Part shown: one piece after another, positions 24,669 through 33,453 of the stretch | Layout: the number at the start of each line of letters is the position of its first letter | Numbering within the stretch: position 1 is the stretch's first letter | NCBI RefSeq assembly: GCF_026712185.1 | Contig: NZ_JAPPUX010000001.1 | Coordinates: 1,218,643-1,282,642 of the forward strand | DNA length: 64,000 nt | Direction: 5' to 3' | Origin: Nocardioides pini | GTDB lineage: Bacteria > Actinomycetota > Actinomycetes > Propionibacteriales > Nocardioidaceae | Made by a program: the position numbers and the translations under genes | The notes under the pieces: model-generated | Told to the model about the DNA's origin: nothing | The model's database searches: none | The model's input: only the letters and a program-made list of their open reading frames with translations

Positions 24669-25126
24669 GCATCGAGGTCCTCAACGAGTCGGGCCTCGAG
24701 TTCGACGTACGCCGCCTCTCCCGGCTGGCGCGCTTCGTGATGGAGCAGATGCGCGTGCACCCGCAGGCCGAGCTGTGCATCAAGGCGGTCGACGAGGACA
24801 CCATCGCCCAGCTCAACGGCCAGTGGATGGAGAAGGAGGGCCCGACCGACGTGCTCGCCTTCCCGATGGACGAGCTGCGCCCGGGCAAGGTCAACGAGGA
24901 GCCCGAGGAGGGCGTCCTCGGCGACCTGGTGCTGTCCCCGGCGGTGGCCGAGCGGCAGGGCGTGGAGGCCGGACACGGACGCGAGGCCGAGATCGACCTG
25001 CTGACCGTCCACGGCATCCTCCACCTCCTCGGCTACGACCACGCCGAGCCCGAGGAGCACGCGGTGATGTTCGGGTTGCAGGACGAGCTGCTGGAGAAGT
25101 GGCGCGCGTCGGCCGAGCCCGCCTGA
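24665..25126 (+). CDS. ybeY: Endoribonuclease YbeY (rRNA maturation)
   Basis: A 153-residue UPF0054 protein with the zinc motif HGILHLLGYDH (H116, H120, H126). YbeY trims the 16S rRNA 3' end and takes part in ribosome quality control. It overlaps phoH by 4 nt, and the next gene starts 1 nt after its stop. Confidence 0.95.
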   Translation: MSIEVLNESGLEFDVRRLSRLARFVMEQMRVHPQAELCIKAVDEDTIAQLNGQWMEKEGPTDVLAFPMDELRPGKVNEEPEEGVLGDLVLSPAVAERQGVEAGHGREAEIDLLTVHGILHLLGYDHAEPEEHAVMFGLQDELLEKWRASAEPA

Positions 25127-25127
25127 C

Positions 25128-26444
25128 ATGACCGCTGACATCTGGCAGCTCGGCACGGCCGCTCTGCTGGTCGTCCTCGCCGGGCTCTTCTCGGCCGCCG
25201 ACGCCGCCCTGGGCGGCTTCTCCCGCGCCCGCGCGGAGGAGCTCAAGGCCGAGGGGCGGGCCGGCGCGGCCCGCCTGGTCAGGCTGCTCGACGACCCCGC
25301 GCGCTACCTCAACACCGCGCTGCTGATGCGCCTGCTGTGCGAGATCAGCGCGATCGTGCTGGTCGCGACGTGGGCGCGCGACGCCTACCAGGGCTCGCCC
25401 GTCCCGACGTTCCTCACCACGGTCGGCGTGATGCTGGTCGTGTCGTTCGTCGTCATCGGCGTCGCGCCGCGCACCATCGGCCGCCAGCACGACGTACGGG
25501 TGGCGCTGGCGTCGGCGGGCCCGCTGTCCTTCGTGACGACGATCCTCGGCCCGATCCCGGCGCTGCTGATCCTGCTGGGCAACGCGATCACGCCCGGCAA
25601 GGGCTTCAGCGAGGGCCCCTTCTCGACCGAGACCGAGCTGCGCGAGCTCGTCGACCTCGCCGAGGCCGGTGCCATCATCGAGTCCGGCGAGCGCAGGATG
25701 ATCCACTCGGTCTTCGAGCTCGGCGACACCATCACCCGCGAGGTGATGGTCCCGCGACCCGACGTCGTCTACATCGAGCGCCACAAGAACATCCGCCAGA
25801 CGCTGTCGCTCTTCCTGCGCAGCGGCTACTCCCGCATCCCGGTCATCGGCGAGAACCTCGACGACATCGTCGGCATGGCCTACCTCAAGGACCTCGTCCG
25901 CCGCGACTTCGAGGCGCCCGACGTCGAGTTCACCCAGCGCGTCGACGAGGTGATGCGGCCGGTGCACTACGTGCCCGACTCCAAGCCCGTCGACGCGCTG
26001 CTCACCGAGCTGCAGGCCCGTCGCCAGCACATCGCCGTGGTCGTCGACGAGTACGGCGGCACCGCCGGGCTGATCACGATCGAGGACGTCCTGGAGGAGA
26101 TCGTCGGCGAGATCACCGACGAGTACGACGCCGAGGAGGTCGAGGTCGAGCACCTCGACGGCGGCGCGATCCGGGTGTCCTCCCGCTACCCGGTCGACGA
26201 CCTCGACGAGCTGGTCGGCTTCGACGTGGAGGACGACGACGTCGACAGCGTCGGCGGGCTGATGGCCAAGCACCTCGGCAAGGTCCCGCTGCCCGGCTCG
26301 GTCGTGGAGTGCCACGGCCTGCGCCTCGAGGCCGAGCGCGCCACCGGACGGCGCAACAAGATCGAGACCGTGCTGGTCACGGTCCTGGCGCCGGGCGCGG
26401 ACGCCGCGGACGACGACACCCCGATCGGCTCCACCGGCCGCTGA
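25128..26444 (+). CDS. CNNM/CorC-type membrane protein with CBS domains (hemolysin family)
   Basis: A 438-residue protein. A DUF21 membrane domain with about four helices (1-190) is followed by a CBS pair (about 205-325; TREVMVPRPDVVYIE and HIAVVVDEYGGTAGL) and a C-terminal CorC/HlyC domain (about 340-425). Members are linked to magnesium or cobalt efflux. The position between ybeY and the deaminase-like gene is conserved in Actinobacteria. The start is ATG 25128, 1 nt after the ybeY stop. Confidence 0.92.
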   Translation: MTADIWQLGTAALLVVLAGLFSAADAALGGFSRARAEELKAEGRAGAARLVRLLDDPARYLNTALLMRLLCEISAIVLVATWARDAYQGSPVPTFLTTVGVMLVVSFVVIGVAPRTIGRQHDVRVALASAGPLSFVTTILGPIPALLILLGNAITPGKGFSEGPFSTETELRELVDLAEAGAIIESGERRMIHSVFELGDTITREVMVPRPDVVYIERHKNIRQTLSLFLRSGYSRIPVIGENLDDIVGMAYLKDLVRRDFEAPDVEFTQRVDEVMRPVHYVPDSKPVDALLTELQARRQHIAVVVDEYGGTAGLITIEDVLEEIVGEITDEYDAEEVEVEHLDGGAIRVSSRYPVDDLDELVGFDVEDDDVDSVGGLMAKHLGKVPLPGSVVECHGLRLEAERATGRRNKIETVLVTVLAPGADAADDDTPIGSTGR

Positions 26445-26445
26445 C

Positions 26446-26451
26446 TAGGGT
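26446..26451 (+). promoter_or_regulatory. -10-like box TAGGGT for the deaminase-like gene
   Basis: TAGGGT starts 1 nt after the preceding stop codon and has a 6-nt spacer to the ATG at 26458, so this gene may have its own start inside the operon. Confidence 0.4.
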
Positions 26452-26457
26452 TCGGGC

Positions 26458-26799
26458 ATGAGCAACGACGCCGTCGACCTCAGCGCCGAGGACGCCAAGC
26501 TGGTCACCCTCGCCCGCGCGACCCGGGCGCGGGCCGGGGCCGACGAGGGCGCCGCGGTGCGCGACCTCGACGGCCGCACCTACGCCGCCGCGAGCGTGCG
26601 CCTCGCGCACCTCGAGCTGTCGGCGCTCGACGTGTGCGTCGCCATGGCCGTGTCGTCCGCCTCGGCCGGCCTGGAGGCGGCGGTCGTGCTGGCCGACGAC
26701 GAGCCCGACCTCGACTCCGTGCGCGACTTCGCCGGTGCCGGGGTGCCGGTGCACCTCGGCGACGCGCGGGGCGCGATCGCCCGTTCGCTCGCCACCTGA
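26458..26799 (+). CDS. Cytidine deaminase-like protein lacking the zinc motifs
   Basis: A 113-residue protein at the position where Actinobacteria carry a short cytidine-deaminase-like gene just before era (Rv2365c position in M. tuberculosis, from memory). It keeps the fold-like pattern (RTYAAASVRLAHLELSALDVCVAMAVSSA) but has neither the HAE/CAE nor the PCxxC zinc-binding motif. Catalysis is therefore unlikely and a structural or binding role is inferred. Confidence 0.7.
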   Translation: MSNDAVDLSAEDAKLVTLARATRARAGADEGAAVRDLDGRTYAAASVRLAHLELSALDVCVAMAVSSASAGLEAAVVLADDEPDLDSVRDFAGAGVPVHLGDARGAIARSLAT

Positions 26800-26808
26800 A
26801 GGCCGGTC

Positions 26809-26837
26809 GGACCGCAACATGCTCGCGCGAGCGGTCC
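26809..26837. repeat. Hairpin/palindrome before tmsA
   Basis: GGACCGC (26809-26815) pairs with GCGGTCC (26831-26837), and the interior holds a perfect 12-nt palindrome GCTCGCGCGAGC (26821-26832). It ends 8 nt before the tmsA -10-like box, so it may be the preceding gene's terminator or a tmsA operator. Confidence 0.45.
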
Positions 26838-26845
26838 CAGATCGC

Positions 26846-26851
26846 TAGCGT
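26846..26851 (+). promoter_or_regulatory. -10-like box TAGCGT for tmsA
   Basis: TAGCGT with a 6-nt spacer (GGAGGC) to the GTG at 26858. The spacer itself resembles a ribosome site, but it lies directly against the start. Confidence 0.4.
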
Positions 26852-26857
26852 GGAGGC

Positions 26858-28231
26858 GTGCGCACGACGGTCGGTCGAGAGCAGCATGCTGCCGGGGAGG
26901 CGAGGCTCAGGGAGTCCTACGCCGCCCTGCCGCCGGGTGCGCCGGTGCGGCTGGCCAAGCGCACCAGCAACCTGTTCCGTGGTCGCTCGGCCTCGGAGGC
27001 GGGGCTCGACGTCTCCGGGCTGACGGGTGTCGTCGAGGTCGACGGCGACGTGGCCGAGGTGCAGGGGATGTGCACCTACGAGGACCTCGTCGAGGTGACC
27101 CTCGCGCACGGCCGGATCCCGCTGGTCGTCCCGCAGCTCCGGACGATCACGCTGGGAGGGGCGGTCAGCGGCCTGGGCATCGAGTCGACGAGCTTCCGCA
27201 GCGGCCTGCCGCACGAGTCGGTGCTCGAGATGGACGTGCTCACCGGTGCCGGCGAGATCGTCACGACCAAGCCGGGTGACGAGCTCTTCGACGCCTTCCC
27301 CAACTCCTACGGCTCCCTCGGCTACGCGACCCGCCTGCGGATCGAGCTCGAGCAGGTGCCGTCGTACGTCGCCCTGCGACACGTGCCGTTCGCCGACGCC
27401 CGGGCCCTGGCCGACGCCGTCTCCCGCATCGTCGAGGACCGGGCGTGGCAGGGCGAGCGCGTCGACGCGGTCGACGGCGTCGCCTTCACCCCGGGCGAGC
27501 TCTACCTCACACTCGCCCGCTGGACCGACGAACCGGGCCCGACCAGCGACTACGCCGGCCAGCAGGTGTTCTACCAGTCGATCCGACGGCGCACGACCGA
27601 CCGGCTCACTGTCCACGACTACCTCTGGCGCTGGGACACCGACTGGTTCTGGTGCTCGCGCGCGTTCGGCGCGCAGCACCCACTGGTCCGGCGGGTGTGG
27701 CCGCGCCGCCTGCGGCGCTCCGACGTCTACTGGAAGCTCGTCGCCCTCGACCGCCGGTTCGGCATCGCCGACCGGCTGGACCGGCGTGCCGGTCGGCCCC
27801 AGGGGGAGCGGGTCGTGCAGGACGTCGAGGTCCCCGTCGAGCGGCTCTCGGAGTTCCTGTCCTGGTTCGACCGGGAGGTCGGCATGCGGCCGGTGTGGCT
27901 GTGCCCCCTCCGGTTGCGCCGCAGCGGGGACGGCTCCGGCGACCGGCCCTGGCCCGGCTACCCGCTCAGCGCGGCGACGACCTACGTCAACGTGGGCTTC
28001 TGGGGCATCGTCAACGTCGGCCCCGACGCCCCCACGTCCCCGCGCAACCGGGCGATCGAGGCGAAGGTCTCCGAGCTCGGCGGCCACAAGAGCCTCTACT
28101 CGGAGGCCTTCTACGCGCCGGCCGAGTTCGACCGCCTCTACGGCGGTGACCACCTCGCCGCCGTCAAGGCCGCCCACGATCCCGACGACCGACTGACGTC
28201 CCTCTACGACAAGGTGGTGCAACGACGATGA
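26858..28231 (+). CDS. tmsA: FAD-dependent oxidoreductase, 10-methyl fatty acid synthesis (TmsA/BfaA type)
   Basis: A 457-residue FAD-linked oxidase (PCMH-type domain about 40-175: MCTYEDLVEVTLAHGRIPLV, ITLGGAVSGLGIESTSFRSG). It resembles the DHCR24-like reductases that convert a 10-methylene acyl chain to 10-methyl. The gene overlaps the downstream methyltransferase by 4 nt. This FAD enzyme plus CFA-type methyltransferase pair is the known tuberculostearic acid system (tmsAB, also called bfaAB) of mycobacteria and relatives. The product would be 10-methyl-branched membrane lipids, typical of Nocardioides. Confidence 0.85.
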   Translation: MRTTVGREQHAAGEARLRESYAALPPGAPVRLAKRTSNLFRGRSASEAGLDVSGLTGVVEVDGDVAEVQGMCTYEDLVEVTLAHGRIPLVVPQLRTITLGGAVSGLGIESTSFRSGLPHESVLEMDVLTGAGEIVTTKPGDELFDAFPNSYGSLGYATRLRIELEQVPSYVALRHVPFADARALADAVSRIVEDRAWQGERVDAVDGVAFTPGELYLTLARWTDEPGPTSDYAGQQVFYQSIRRRTTDRLTVHDYLWRWDTDWFWCSRAFGAQHPLVRRVWPRRLRRSDVYWKLVALDRRFGIADRLDRRAGRPQGERVVQDVEVPVERLSEFLSWFDREVGMRPVWLCPLRLRRSGDGSGDRPWPGYPLSAATTYVNVGFWGIVNVGPDAPTSPRNRAIEAKVSELGGHKSLYSEAFYAPAEFDRLYGGDHLAAVKAAHDPDDRLTSLYDKVVQRR

Positions 28232-29532
28232 CCCTTCACACGGACCCCGGCTCGCGACGCGCCCCGACGCGCCTCACGATCGGTGACGCGATGGACCGGC
28301 TGGTGAGGGGCGGGCTGCCGCTGCACTTCACGGCGTACGACGGCTCCAGCGCCGGCCCGCCGACCGCGGACGTCGGGCTGCAGCTGCGCAACGAGCGCGG
28401 GCTCGCCTACCTGATGACGGCACCGGGCGACCTCGGCATGGTGCGGGCCTACGTCGCCGGCGACCTCACGCTGTCGGGCGTCCACCCCGGCGATCCCTAC
28501 GACGCGCTCGTGCTCCTCAAGGACCACACGAAGTTCCGCGTGCCGGCGCCGTCGGAGGCGGTGCACATCGCCCGCAGCCTCGGCCTGGCACACCTGCGGC
28601 CACCGGCCCCGCCGCCGCAGGAGCACCTCCCGCGCTGGCGCCGGGCGGTCGAGGGGCTGCGTCACTCCATGACCCGCGACGCCGAGGTGATCTCGCACCA
28701 CTACGACGTGTCCAACAGGTTCTACGAGATGGTGCTCGGCCCCTCGATGGCCTACACGTGCGCCCTCTATGAGACCCCCGAGGCGTCGCTCGAGGAGGCG
28801 CAGGCGGCGAAGTTCGACCTGGTCTGCCGCAAGCTCGACTTGCAGCCGGGCCAGCGGCTGCTCGACGTGGGCTGCGGCTGGGGGACGATGGTGCGGCACG
28901 CGGCCCGGGAGTACGGCGTCCGGGCGCTCGGCGTGACGCTGTCGCTGGAGCAGGCGCAGTGGGCCAAGGAGGCGATCGACCGCGAGGGCCTCGGCGACCT
29001 CGCCGAGGTGCGCCACCTCGACTACCGCGACGTCGTCGACACCGGCTTCGACGCGGTCAGCTCCATCGGTCTCACCGAGCACATCGGCGTGCGCAACTAC
29101 CCGGCGTACTTCCGCCACCTCCGCGACCGGCTCAAGCCCGGCGGCCGGCTGCTCAACCACTCCATCACCCGGCGTCACAACCGCCGGCAGGAGACCGGGC
29201 ACTTCATCGACCGCTACGTCTTCCCCGACGGGGAGCTGATCGGCTCCGGCACCATCATCAGCGCCGCGCAGGACCAGGACCTCGAGGTGCAGCACAGCGA
29301 GAACCTGCGCCTCCACTACGCCGCCACCCTGCGCGACTGGAACCGCAACCTCGTCGAGCACTGGGACGAGTGCGTGGCGGAGGTCGGCGAGGGAACGGCC
29401 CGGGTCTGGGGCCTCTACATCGCCGGCTCGCGCATCGGCTTCGAGCGCGACGAGGTCGAGCTCCACCAGGTGCTCGCGACCCGCAACCACGACGACGGCC
29501 GCTCCGACTTCCCGATGCGCCCCCACTGGTGA
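28228..29532 (+). CDS. tmsB: SAM-dependent fatty acyl methyltransferase, CFA synthase family (TmsB/BfaB type)
   Basis: A 434-residue member of the cyclopropane-fatty-acid synthase family. An N-terminal lipid-interacting region (about 20-140) precedes the SAM-binding motif LLDVGCGWGT (211-220) and the family motif ISHHYDVSNRFYEMVLGPSM. Next to tmsA it most likely methylates the double bond of an oleoyl phospholipid to give a 10-methylene chain rather than a cyclopropane. Co-translation with tmsA (ATGA overlap) supports this. Confidence 0.87.
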   Translation: MTLHTDPGSRRAPTRLTIGDAMDRLVRGGLPLHFTAYDGSSAGPPTADVGLQLRNERGLAYLMTAPGDLGMVRAYVAGDLTLSGVHPGDPYDALVLLKDHTKFRVPAPSEAVHIARSLGLAHLRPPAPPPQEHLPRWRRAVEGLRHSMTRDAEVISHHYDVSNRFYEMVLGPSMAYTCALYETPEASLEEAQAAKFDLVCRKLDLQPGQRLLDVGCGWGTMVRHAAREYGVRALGVTLSLEQAQWAKEAIDREGLGDLAEVRHLDYRDVVDTGFDAVSSIGLTEHIGVRNYPAYFRHLRDRLKPGGRLLNHSITRRHNRRQETGHFIDRYVFPDGELIGSGTIISAAQDQDLEVQHSENLRLHYAATLRDWNRNLVEHWDECVAEVGEGTARVWGLYIAGSRIGFERDEVELHQVLATRNHDDGRSDFPMRPHW

Positions 29533-29540
29533 GCCACCGA

Positions 29541-29546
29541 TAACCT
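29541..29546 (+). promoter_or_regulatory. -10-like box TAACCT for the SIP gene
   Basis: TAACCT with a 6-nt spacer to the GTG at 29553, only 8 nt after the tmsB stop. Confidence 0.35.
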
Positions 29547-29552
29547 CCTCGG

Positions 29553-30329
29553 GTGAGCACCCGTGCAGCCCAGTTCCAGGCGACCGTACGTCGCCGCGAA
29601 CCGCTCTCGGACCACCTCGTCCGGCTCGTGCTGGGCGACCTGGACGGCTTCACCTCGACCGGGATCCCCGACGAGTGGGTCGGCCTCGTGGTGCCCGGGC
29701 AGTTCCAGAGCCGCTACTACACCGTGCGGTCCCTCAGCGGGGGAGAGCTCACCCTCGACGTCGTGGTCCACGACGTCGGCCTGGTCACCGAGTGGGCGAC
29801 GCGCGACTGCGTCGGCGACACGGTCACGATCACCGAGCCCAAGGCCTCGTTCGCCCCGCCCGAGGGGGCGCGCTGGCTGTTGCTCGTCGGCGACCTGACG
29901 GCCATGCCCGCGATGGCCCGCATCGCCGAGACCCGGCCCGACCTGCCGACGTACGTCATCGCGGAGGTGCCCGACGACCTGTCCGGCTACCTCCCCGCCG
30001 GCACGGACGTCACCTGGCTGACCCCGCCGGCACCCGGCCAGAGCGCGCTCGCCGAGGTGGTCGAGGGCATCGAGTGGCCCGAGGGCGAGGGCTACTTCTG
30101 GATGGCCGGCGAGTCCGCCCAGATGCGCGCGATCCGCAAGCACCTGATGCGTGAGGTCGGCCTGCCGACCAGCCACTACGACGTCATGGGCTACTGGCGC
30201 GCCACCGCCGCCCGCCAGCCCCGCGCGGTCGACCCCGGCCCGGTCTGGCGCGCGGGCAAGGCGGCAGGCAAGACTGACGAGCAGATCTGGGCCGACTACG
30301 ACGCAGCCAGGGAGACGAGCGATGGGTGA
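29553..30329 (+). CDS. Siderophore-interacting protein (FAD/NAD(P)H ferric-siderophore reductase family)
   Basis: A 258-residue SIP-family flavoprotein. SRYYTVRSL (53-61) is the FAD-binding RxYT motif, WLLLVGDLTAMPAMARI the linker, and YFWMAGESAQMRAIRKHL the NAD(P)H-binding C-terminus. Such enzymes release iron by reducing ferric siderophores. A third gene, tmsC, has been reported in some tms loci; this flavoprotein is not that gene by sequence. It may serve iron or supply electrons. It overlaps era by 8 nt. Confidence 0.87.
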   Translation: MSTRAAQFQATVRRREPLSDHLVRLVLGDLDGFTSTGIPDEWVGLVVPGQFQSRYYTVRSLSGGELTLDVVVHDVGLVTEWATRDCVGDTVTITEPKASFAPPEGARWLLLVGDLTAMPAMARIAETRPDLPTYVIAEVPDDLSGYLPAGTDVTWLTPPAPGQSALAEVVEGIEWPEGEGYFWMAGESAQMRAIRKHLMREVGLPTSHYDVMGYWRATAARQPRAVDPGPVWRAGKAAGKTDEQIWADYDAARETSDG

Positions 30330-31350
30330 CCACGACGACGAGCTGGACGGGTCGGACGCCGAGCTGGACGACGAGCTGGACGACGACTTCGACCTGTCCG
30401 GGGTCGCGCCGGCGGGCGCGTTCTACGAGGCGCCGGAGGGCTACCGCAGCGGGTTCGCGTCCTTCGTCGGTCGCCCCAACGCGGGCAAGTCGACGCTGAC
30501 CAACGCGCTCGTGGGACAGAAGATCGTGATCACGTCGTCCAAGCCCCAGACCACGCGCAACGTGGTGCGCGGCATCGTCCACCGCGACGACGCCCAGCTG
30601 ATCCTGGTCGACACCCCCGGCCTGCACCGTCCCCGCACGCTGCTGGGGGAGCGGCTCAACGACCTCGTGCGCACCACGTGGGCCGAGGTCGACGTGGTCG
30701 CCGTGTGCTTCCCGGCCAACGAGAAGATCGGGCCCGGTGACCGGTTCATCGTCACCGAGCTCGCCAAGGTGCGGCGCACGGTGCGCATCGCGGTCGCCAC
30801 CAAGACCGACCTGGTCACCCCCGAGCAGCTGGCGACCCACCTGATGGACATCGCTGCCCTCGGCGAGGAGACCAGCACGGAGTGGGCCGAGATCGTGCCG
30901 GTGTCCGCCGTCGCGGGCGACCAGGTCGACCTGCTCGCCGACCTGCTCGTCGGGCTGCTGCCGGAGGGGCCGCCGCTCTACCCCGACGGCGACCTGACCG
31001 ACGCGCCCGAGGAGGCGCTGGCCGCCGACCTCATCCGCGAAGCGGCCCTCGAGGGGGTGCGCGACGAGCTGCCGCACTCCATCGCCGTGGTGGTCGAGGA
31101 GATGGGGCTGCGCGAGGGGCGTCCCGACGACAAGCCGCTGCTCGACATCGTGGCCAACCTCTACGTCGAGCGCGACTCGCAGAAGGGGATCATGATCGGC
31201 CACAAGGGCTCGCGCCTGCGCTCGGTCGGCACGGCCGCCCGCAAGCAGATCGAGGCGCTGCTCGGCACGCCGGTCTACCTCGACCTCCAGGTCAAGATCG
31301 CCAAGGACTGGCAGCGCGACCCGCGCCAGCTCCGCAAGCTCGGTTTCTGA
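30322..31350 (+). CDS. era: GTPase Era (ribosome small-subunit assembly)
   Basis: A 342-residue GTPase. G1 is GRPNAGKST (50-58), G3 is VDTPG and G4 is TKTD. A C-terminal KH domain holds IMIGHKGSRLRSVG. It binds the 16S rRNA 3' end during 30S maturation. An Asp/Glu-rich N-terminal tail of about 28 residues is additional to the usual 300-residue form. The ATG at 30322 lies inside the 3' end of the SIP gene. Confidence 0.95.
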   Translation: MGDHDDELDGSDAELDDELDDDFDLSGVAPAGAFYEAPEGYRSGFASFVGRPNAGKSTLTNALVGQKIVITSSKPQTTRNVVRGIVHRDDAQLILVDTPGLHRPRTLLGERLNDLVRTTWAEVDVVAVCFPANEKIGPGDRFIVTELAKVRRTVRIAVATKTDLVTPEQLATHLMDIAALGEETSTEWAEIVPVSAVAGDQVDLLADLLVGLLPEGPPLYPDGDLTDAPEEALAADLIREAALEGVRDELPHSIAVVVEEMGLREGRPDDKPLLDIVANLYVERDSQKGIMIGHKGSRLRSVGTAARKQIEALLGTPVYLDLQVKIAKDWQRDPRQLRKLGF

Positions 31351-31392
31351 CGCCCCTTCCCTCGTCCTTGCCGCCGCCGGGGCGCGTCGGCG

Positions 31393-31398
31393 TATGGT
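31393..31398 (+). promoter_or_regulatory. -10-like box TATGGT before the VC0807-like gene
   Basis: TATGGT overlaps the in-frame ATG at 31394, which argues that this ATG is promoter rather than start. Transcription from it would begin near 31405. Confidence 0.35.
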
Positions 31399-31480
31399 GA
31401 GGAGGTCGAGGACAAACCGACAGGCGTCGATCCACGAGCGTCACTCCTCCGCGATCGACCACCTGGCAGGACCGACGACC

Positions 31481-32146
31481 TTGACGTTCCACGCACCCCA
31501 CCGCCCGACCCTCCTCACGGTGCTCCGGCGCGTGTCGCTGAGCCTGCTGGTCGCGGTGGTGGTCCCCGCAGCCGTCTTCTACGGCACGTTCGCGCTGGCC
31601 GGCGTGTGGGCCGCGATCGGGGGTGCGCTCGTCTGGTCGTACGGCGCCATCGCCTGGCGCGCGCTGACCCGGCGTCGTACGTCGGGGCTGCTGGTGCTGA
31701 CCGCGGTCCTGCTCACCGGCCGGACCGCCCTGTCGGTCGTGGCCGACAGCACCTGGCTCTACTTCCTGCAGCCGGTGATCAGCGACGGCGTCGTCGCCAC
31801 GCTCTTCCTGCTCTCGCTCGCGAGCGCGCGGCCGATGGTGGCCCGTCTGGCCGGCGACTTCTACCCGATGGACCACGAGCTCGCCGTGCGTCCGCGGGTC
31901 CGCCGCCTGTTCCGCCACCTGACCGCGCTGTGGGCGGTCCTCGGGTTCGCCAAGGCGGGCATGACGCTCTGGCTGCTGCAGTCACAGACGCTGGAGACGT
32001 TCGTCCTGGTGAAGAGCGTCTCCATGCTGACGATCAACGTGGTCGCGGCGTTCGCGACGATCGGCCTGGCCGCGCTGGTGGCGCGGAAGGAGGGCCTGAT
32101 GGGCTCCACCCGCCCCGTCCCCGTGCCGGTCGAGGCTCGCGCCTGA
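31481..32146 (+). CDS. Multi-pass membrane protein, VC0807-like family
   Basis: A 221-residue protein with about six hydrophobic segments (SLLVAVVVPAAVFYGTFAL, LLVLTAVLLTGRTAL, ISDGVVATLFLLSLA, WAVLGFAKAGMTLWL, MLTINVVAAFATIGLAALV) and the loop ARPMVARLAGDFYPMDHEL that typifies VC0807-family proteins. Function is unknown. The start is uncertain: TTG 31481 has GGCAGG upstream, while ATG 31394 lies inside a -10-like box. Confidence 0.65.
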   Translation: MTFHAPHRPTLLTVLRRVSLSLLVAVVVPAAVFYGTFALAGVWAAIGGALVWSYGAIAWRALTRRRTSGLLVLTAVLLTGRTALSVVADSTWLYFLQPVISDGVVATLFLLSLASARPMVARLAGDFYPMDHELAVRPRVRRLFRHLTALWAVLGFAKAGMTLWLLQSQTLETFVLVKSVSMLTINVVAAFATIGLAALVARKEGLMGSTRPVPVPVEARA

Positions 32147-32154
32147 CGGACGCC

Positions 32155-32964
32155 TCAGTCGGGCACCCAGCAGATGCCGTAGCGCTGGCCCGCGTCCCAC
32201 TGCTCGCGTGTGGGGCTCTCCTGCGACCAGCTGAAGTCGAGCGGGTCGTTCGTGGCGGCCGCCGCGACGTCGCGGCACACCGGGTCCATCCGCGCGGCCA
32301 CCGCGTCGCGGGCGGGCAGCCTGCGACCGGGGATGTCGACGGTCGCCACGGCCCGCCAGGCGTGCTTCGCGCCGCACGTCACCCGCCGGAACCCGCGGGT
32401 GCCGGGCGCCGCGGTGGCGCACATCGCCGGACCGTCCCAGCCCTTCGTCCGCCGCGGCAGCCGCAGCAGCGTGCCGGGCGAGGCCACGGCCACGATGTCG
32501 CAGCGGAACCAGTCGGCTCCGGCCTCAGCGCGCGCCGGGCTCGGGCTGAACCAGACGGCCCGCACCATGCTCAGCCTCAGCTCGCGCGGCGTCCGCCCGA
32601 GGTGCCGGGGGAGCCGGGCGGTGCACGCGCGGCTCATCTGCCGCTGGGCCGCCCGCGAGTCCACGCGCCGGGTGAAGCCCGACGTCGTCGTGAGGTCGAG
32701 CCGACCCACGAAGTAGGTCTGCGCCGTGTGCGGCCGCCGGCACGCGACCGGCGCGGTGCGGCCCACCACGGCGACCGCCTGGCGCATCGACAACGCGTGG
32801 CACTCGCCGACCTCGGGCCGCGGCCCCGGGTCCGGCGTCGCGGTCTCGCTCGGGGTGGAGGTCGACGACGGCGACGGTGCCCGGTCGTCCGACGGCAGGT
32901 CGACCGGCGCGGTGCAGGCCGACAGCACGACGGCCGTGGCCAGGGCCGCGAGGAGCCGCCTCAT
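32155..32964 (-). CDS. Septum formation-family lipoprotein
   Basis: A 269-residue secreted protein with lipobox VVLSAC (C17). Two repeated modules follow, each with a GxC..H-A/T-Q/W pattern (VGECHALSM ... CRRPHTAQTYFVG; CATAAPG ... VTCGAKHAWRAVATV), as in actinobacterial septum-formation domain proteins. Six or more cysteines suggest disulfides. Role in division is known only by family name. The ATG at 32964 overlaps the stop of the flavodoxin-like gene. Confidence 0.7.
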   Translation of the reverse strand: MRRLLAALATAVVLSACTAPVDLPSDDRAPSPSSTSTPSETATPDPGPRPEVGECHALSMRQAVAVVGRTAPVACRRPHTAQTYFVGRLDLTTTSGFTRRVDSRAAQRQMSRACTARLPRHLGRTPRELRLSMVRAVWFSPSPARAEAGADWFRCDIVAVASPGTLLRLPRRTKGWDGPAMCATAAPGTRGFRRVTCGAKHAWRAVATVDIPGRRLPARDAVAARMDPVCRDVAAAATNDPLDFSWSQESPTREQWDAGQRYGICWVPD

Positions 32965-33446
32965 CCCATCACCAGGGCCGCGAGGGTCCCGCCCAGCTCG
33001 TACGCCGACCCGCGCTCCGCCGCGCCCACGTCACCCAGCACCTCGAGGACCGGCGCGCTCTGCCGCCAGCCGAGCGCACCCACGATCGACTGGACGGAGC
33101 GCACCGCGCCCGTCGTGTCGTAGCGCCCGTGCACGTAGAGCCCGAACGGCTTCCGTCCGCCCTCCACCGTCGCGGCCGAGCCGTCGTCGGTGAGCGCGCC
33201 CCCGGCCTGGAGGAAGATGGAGTCGAAGAAGTGCTTGAGTGCCCCGCTCATGTAGCCGAAGTTCGCAGGGGTCCCGAGCACGTAGCCGTCGGCGGCCAGG
33301 ACGTCGTCCGCGTCGGCCTCCAGCGCCGGCCGGACGACCACGTCGACACCCGTGATCGCGTCGTCCGAGGCTCCGGCGACGACGGCGTCGGTCAGGGCGG
33401 CCACCGAGGGCGTGGGCGAGTGGTGGACGATGAGCAGGCGCGGCAC
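32961..33446 (-). CDS. Flavodoxin-fold NAD(P)H-dependent oxidoreductase
   Basis: A 161-residue flavodoxin-like protein. The FMN-binding start LLIVHHSPTPSVAALTDAV, then YVLGTPANFGYMSGALKHFFD and the KPFGLYVHGRYD segment match the NADPH-dependent FMN reductase/WrbA-like group. The GTG at 33446 has a TAGCCT box 7 nt upstream, so the longer frame is rejected. It overlaps the septum-formation lipoprotein gene by 4 nt. Confidence 0.83.
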   Translation of the reverse strand: MPRLLIVHHSPTPSVAALTDAVVAGASDDAITGVDVVVRPALEADADDVLAADGYVLGTPANFGYMSGALKHFFDSIFLQAGGALTDDGSAATVEGGRKPFGLYVHGRYDTTGAVRSVQSIVGALGWRQSAPVLEVLGDVGAAERGSAYELGGTLAALVMG

Positions 33447-33453
33447 GGTGCCG

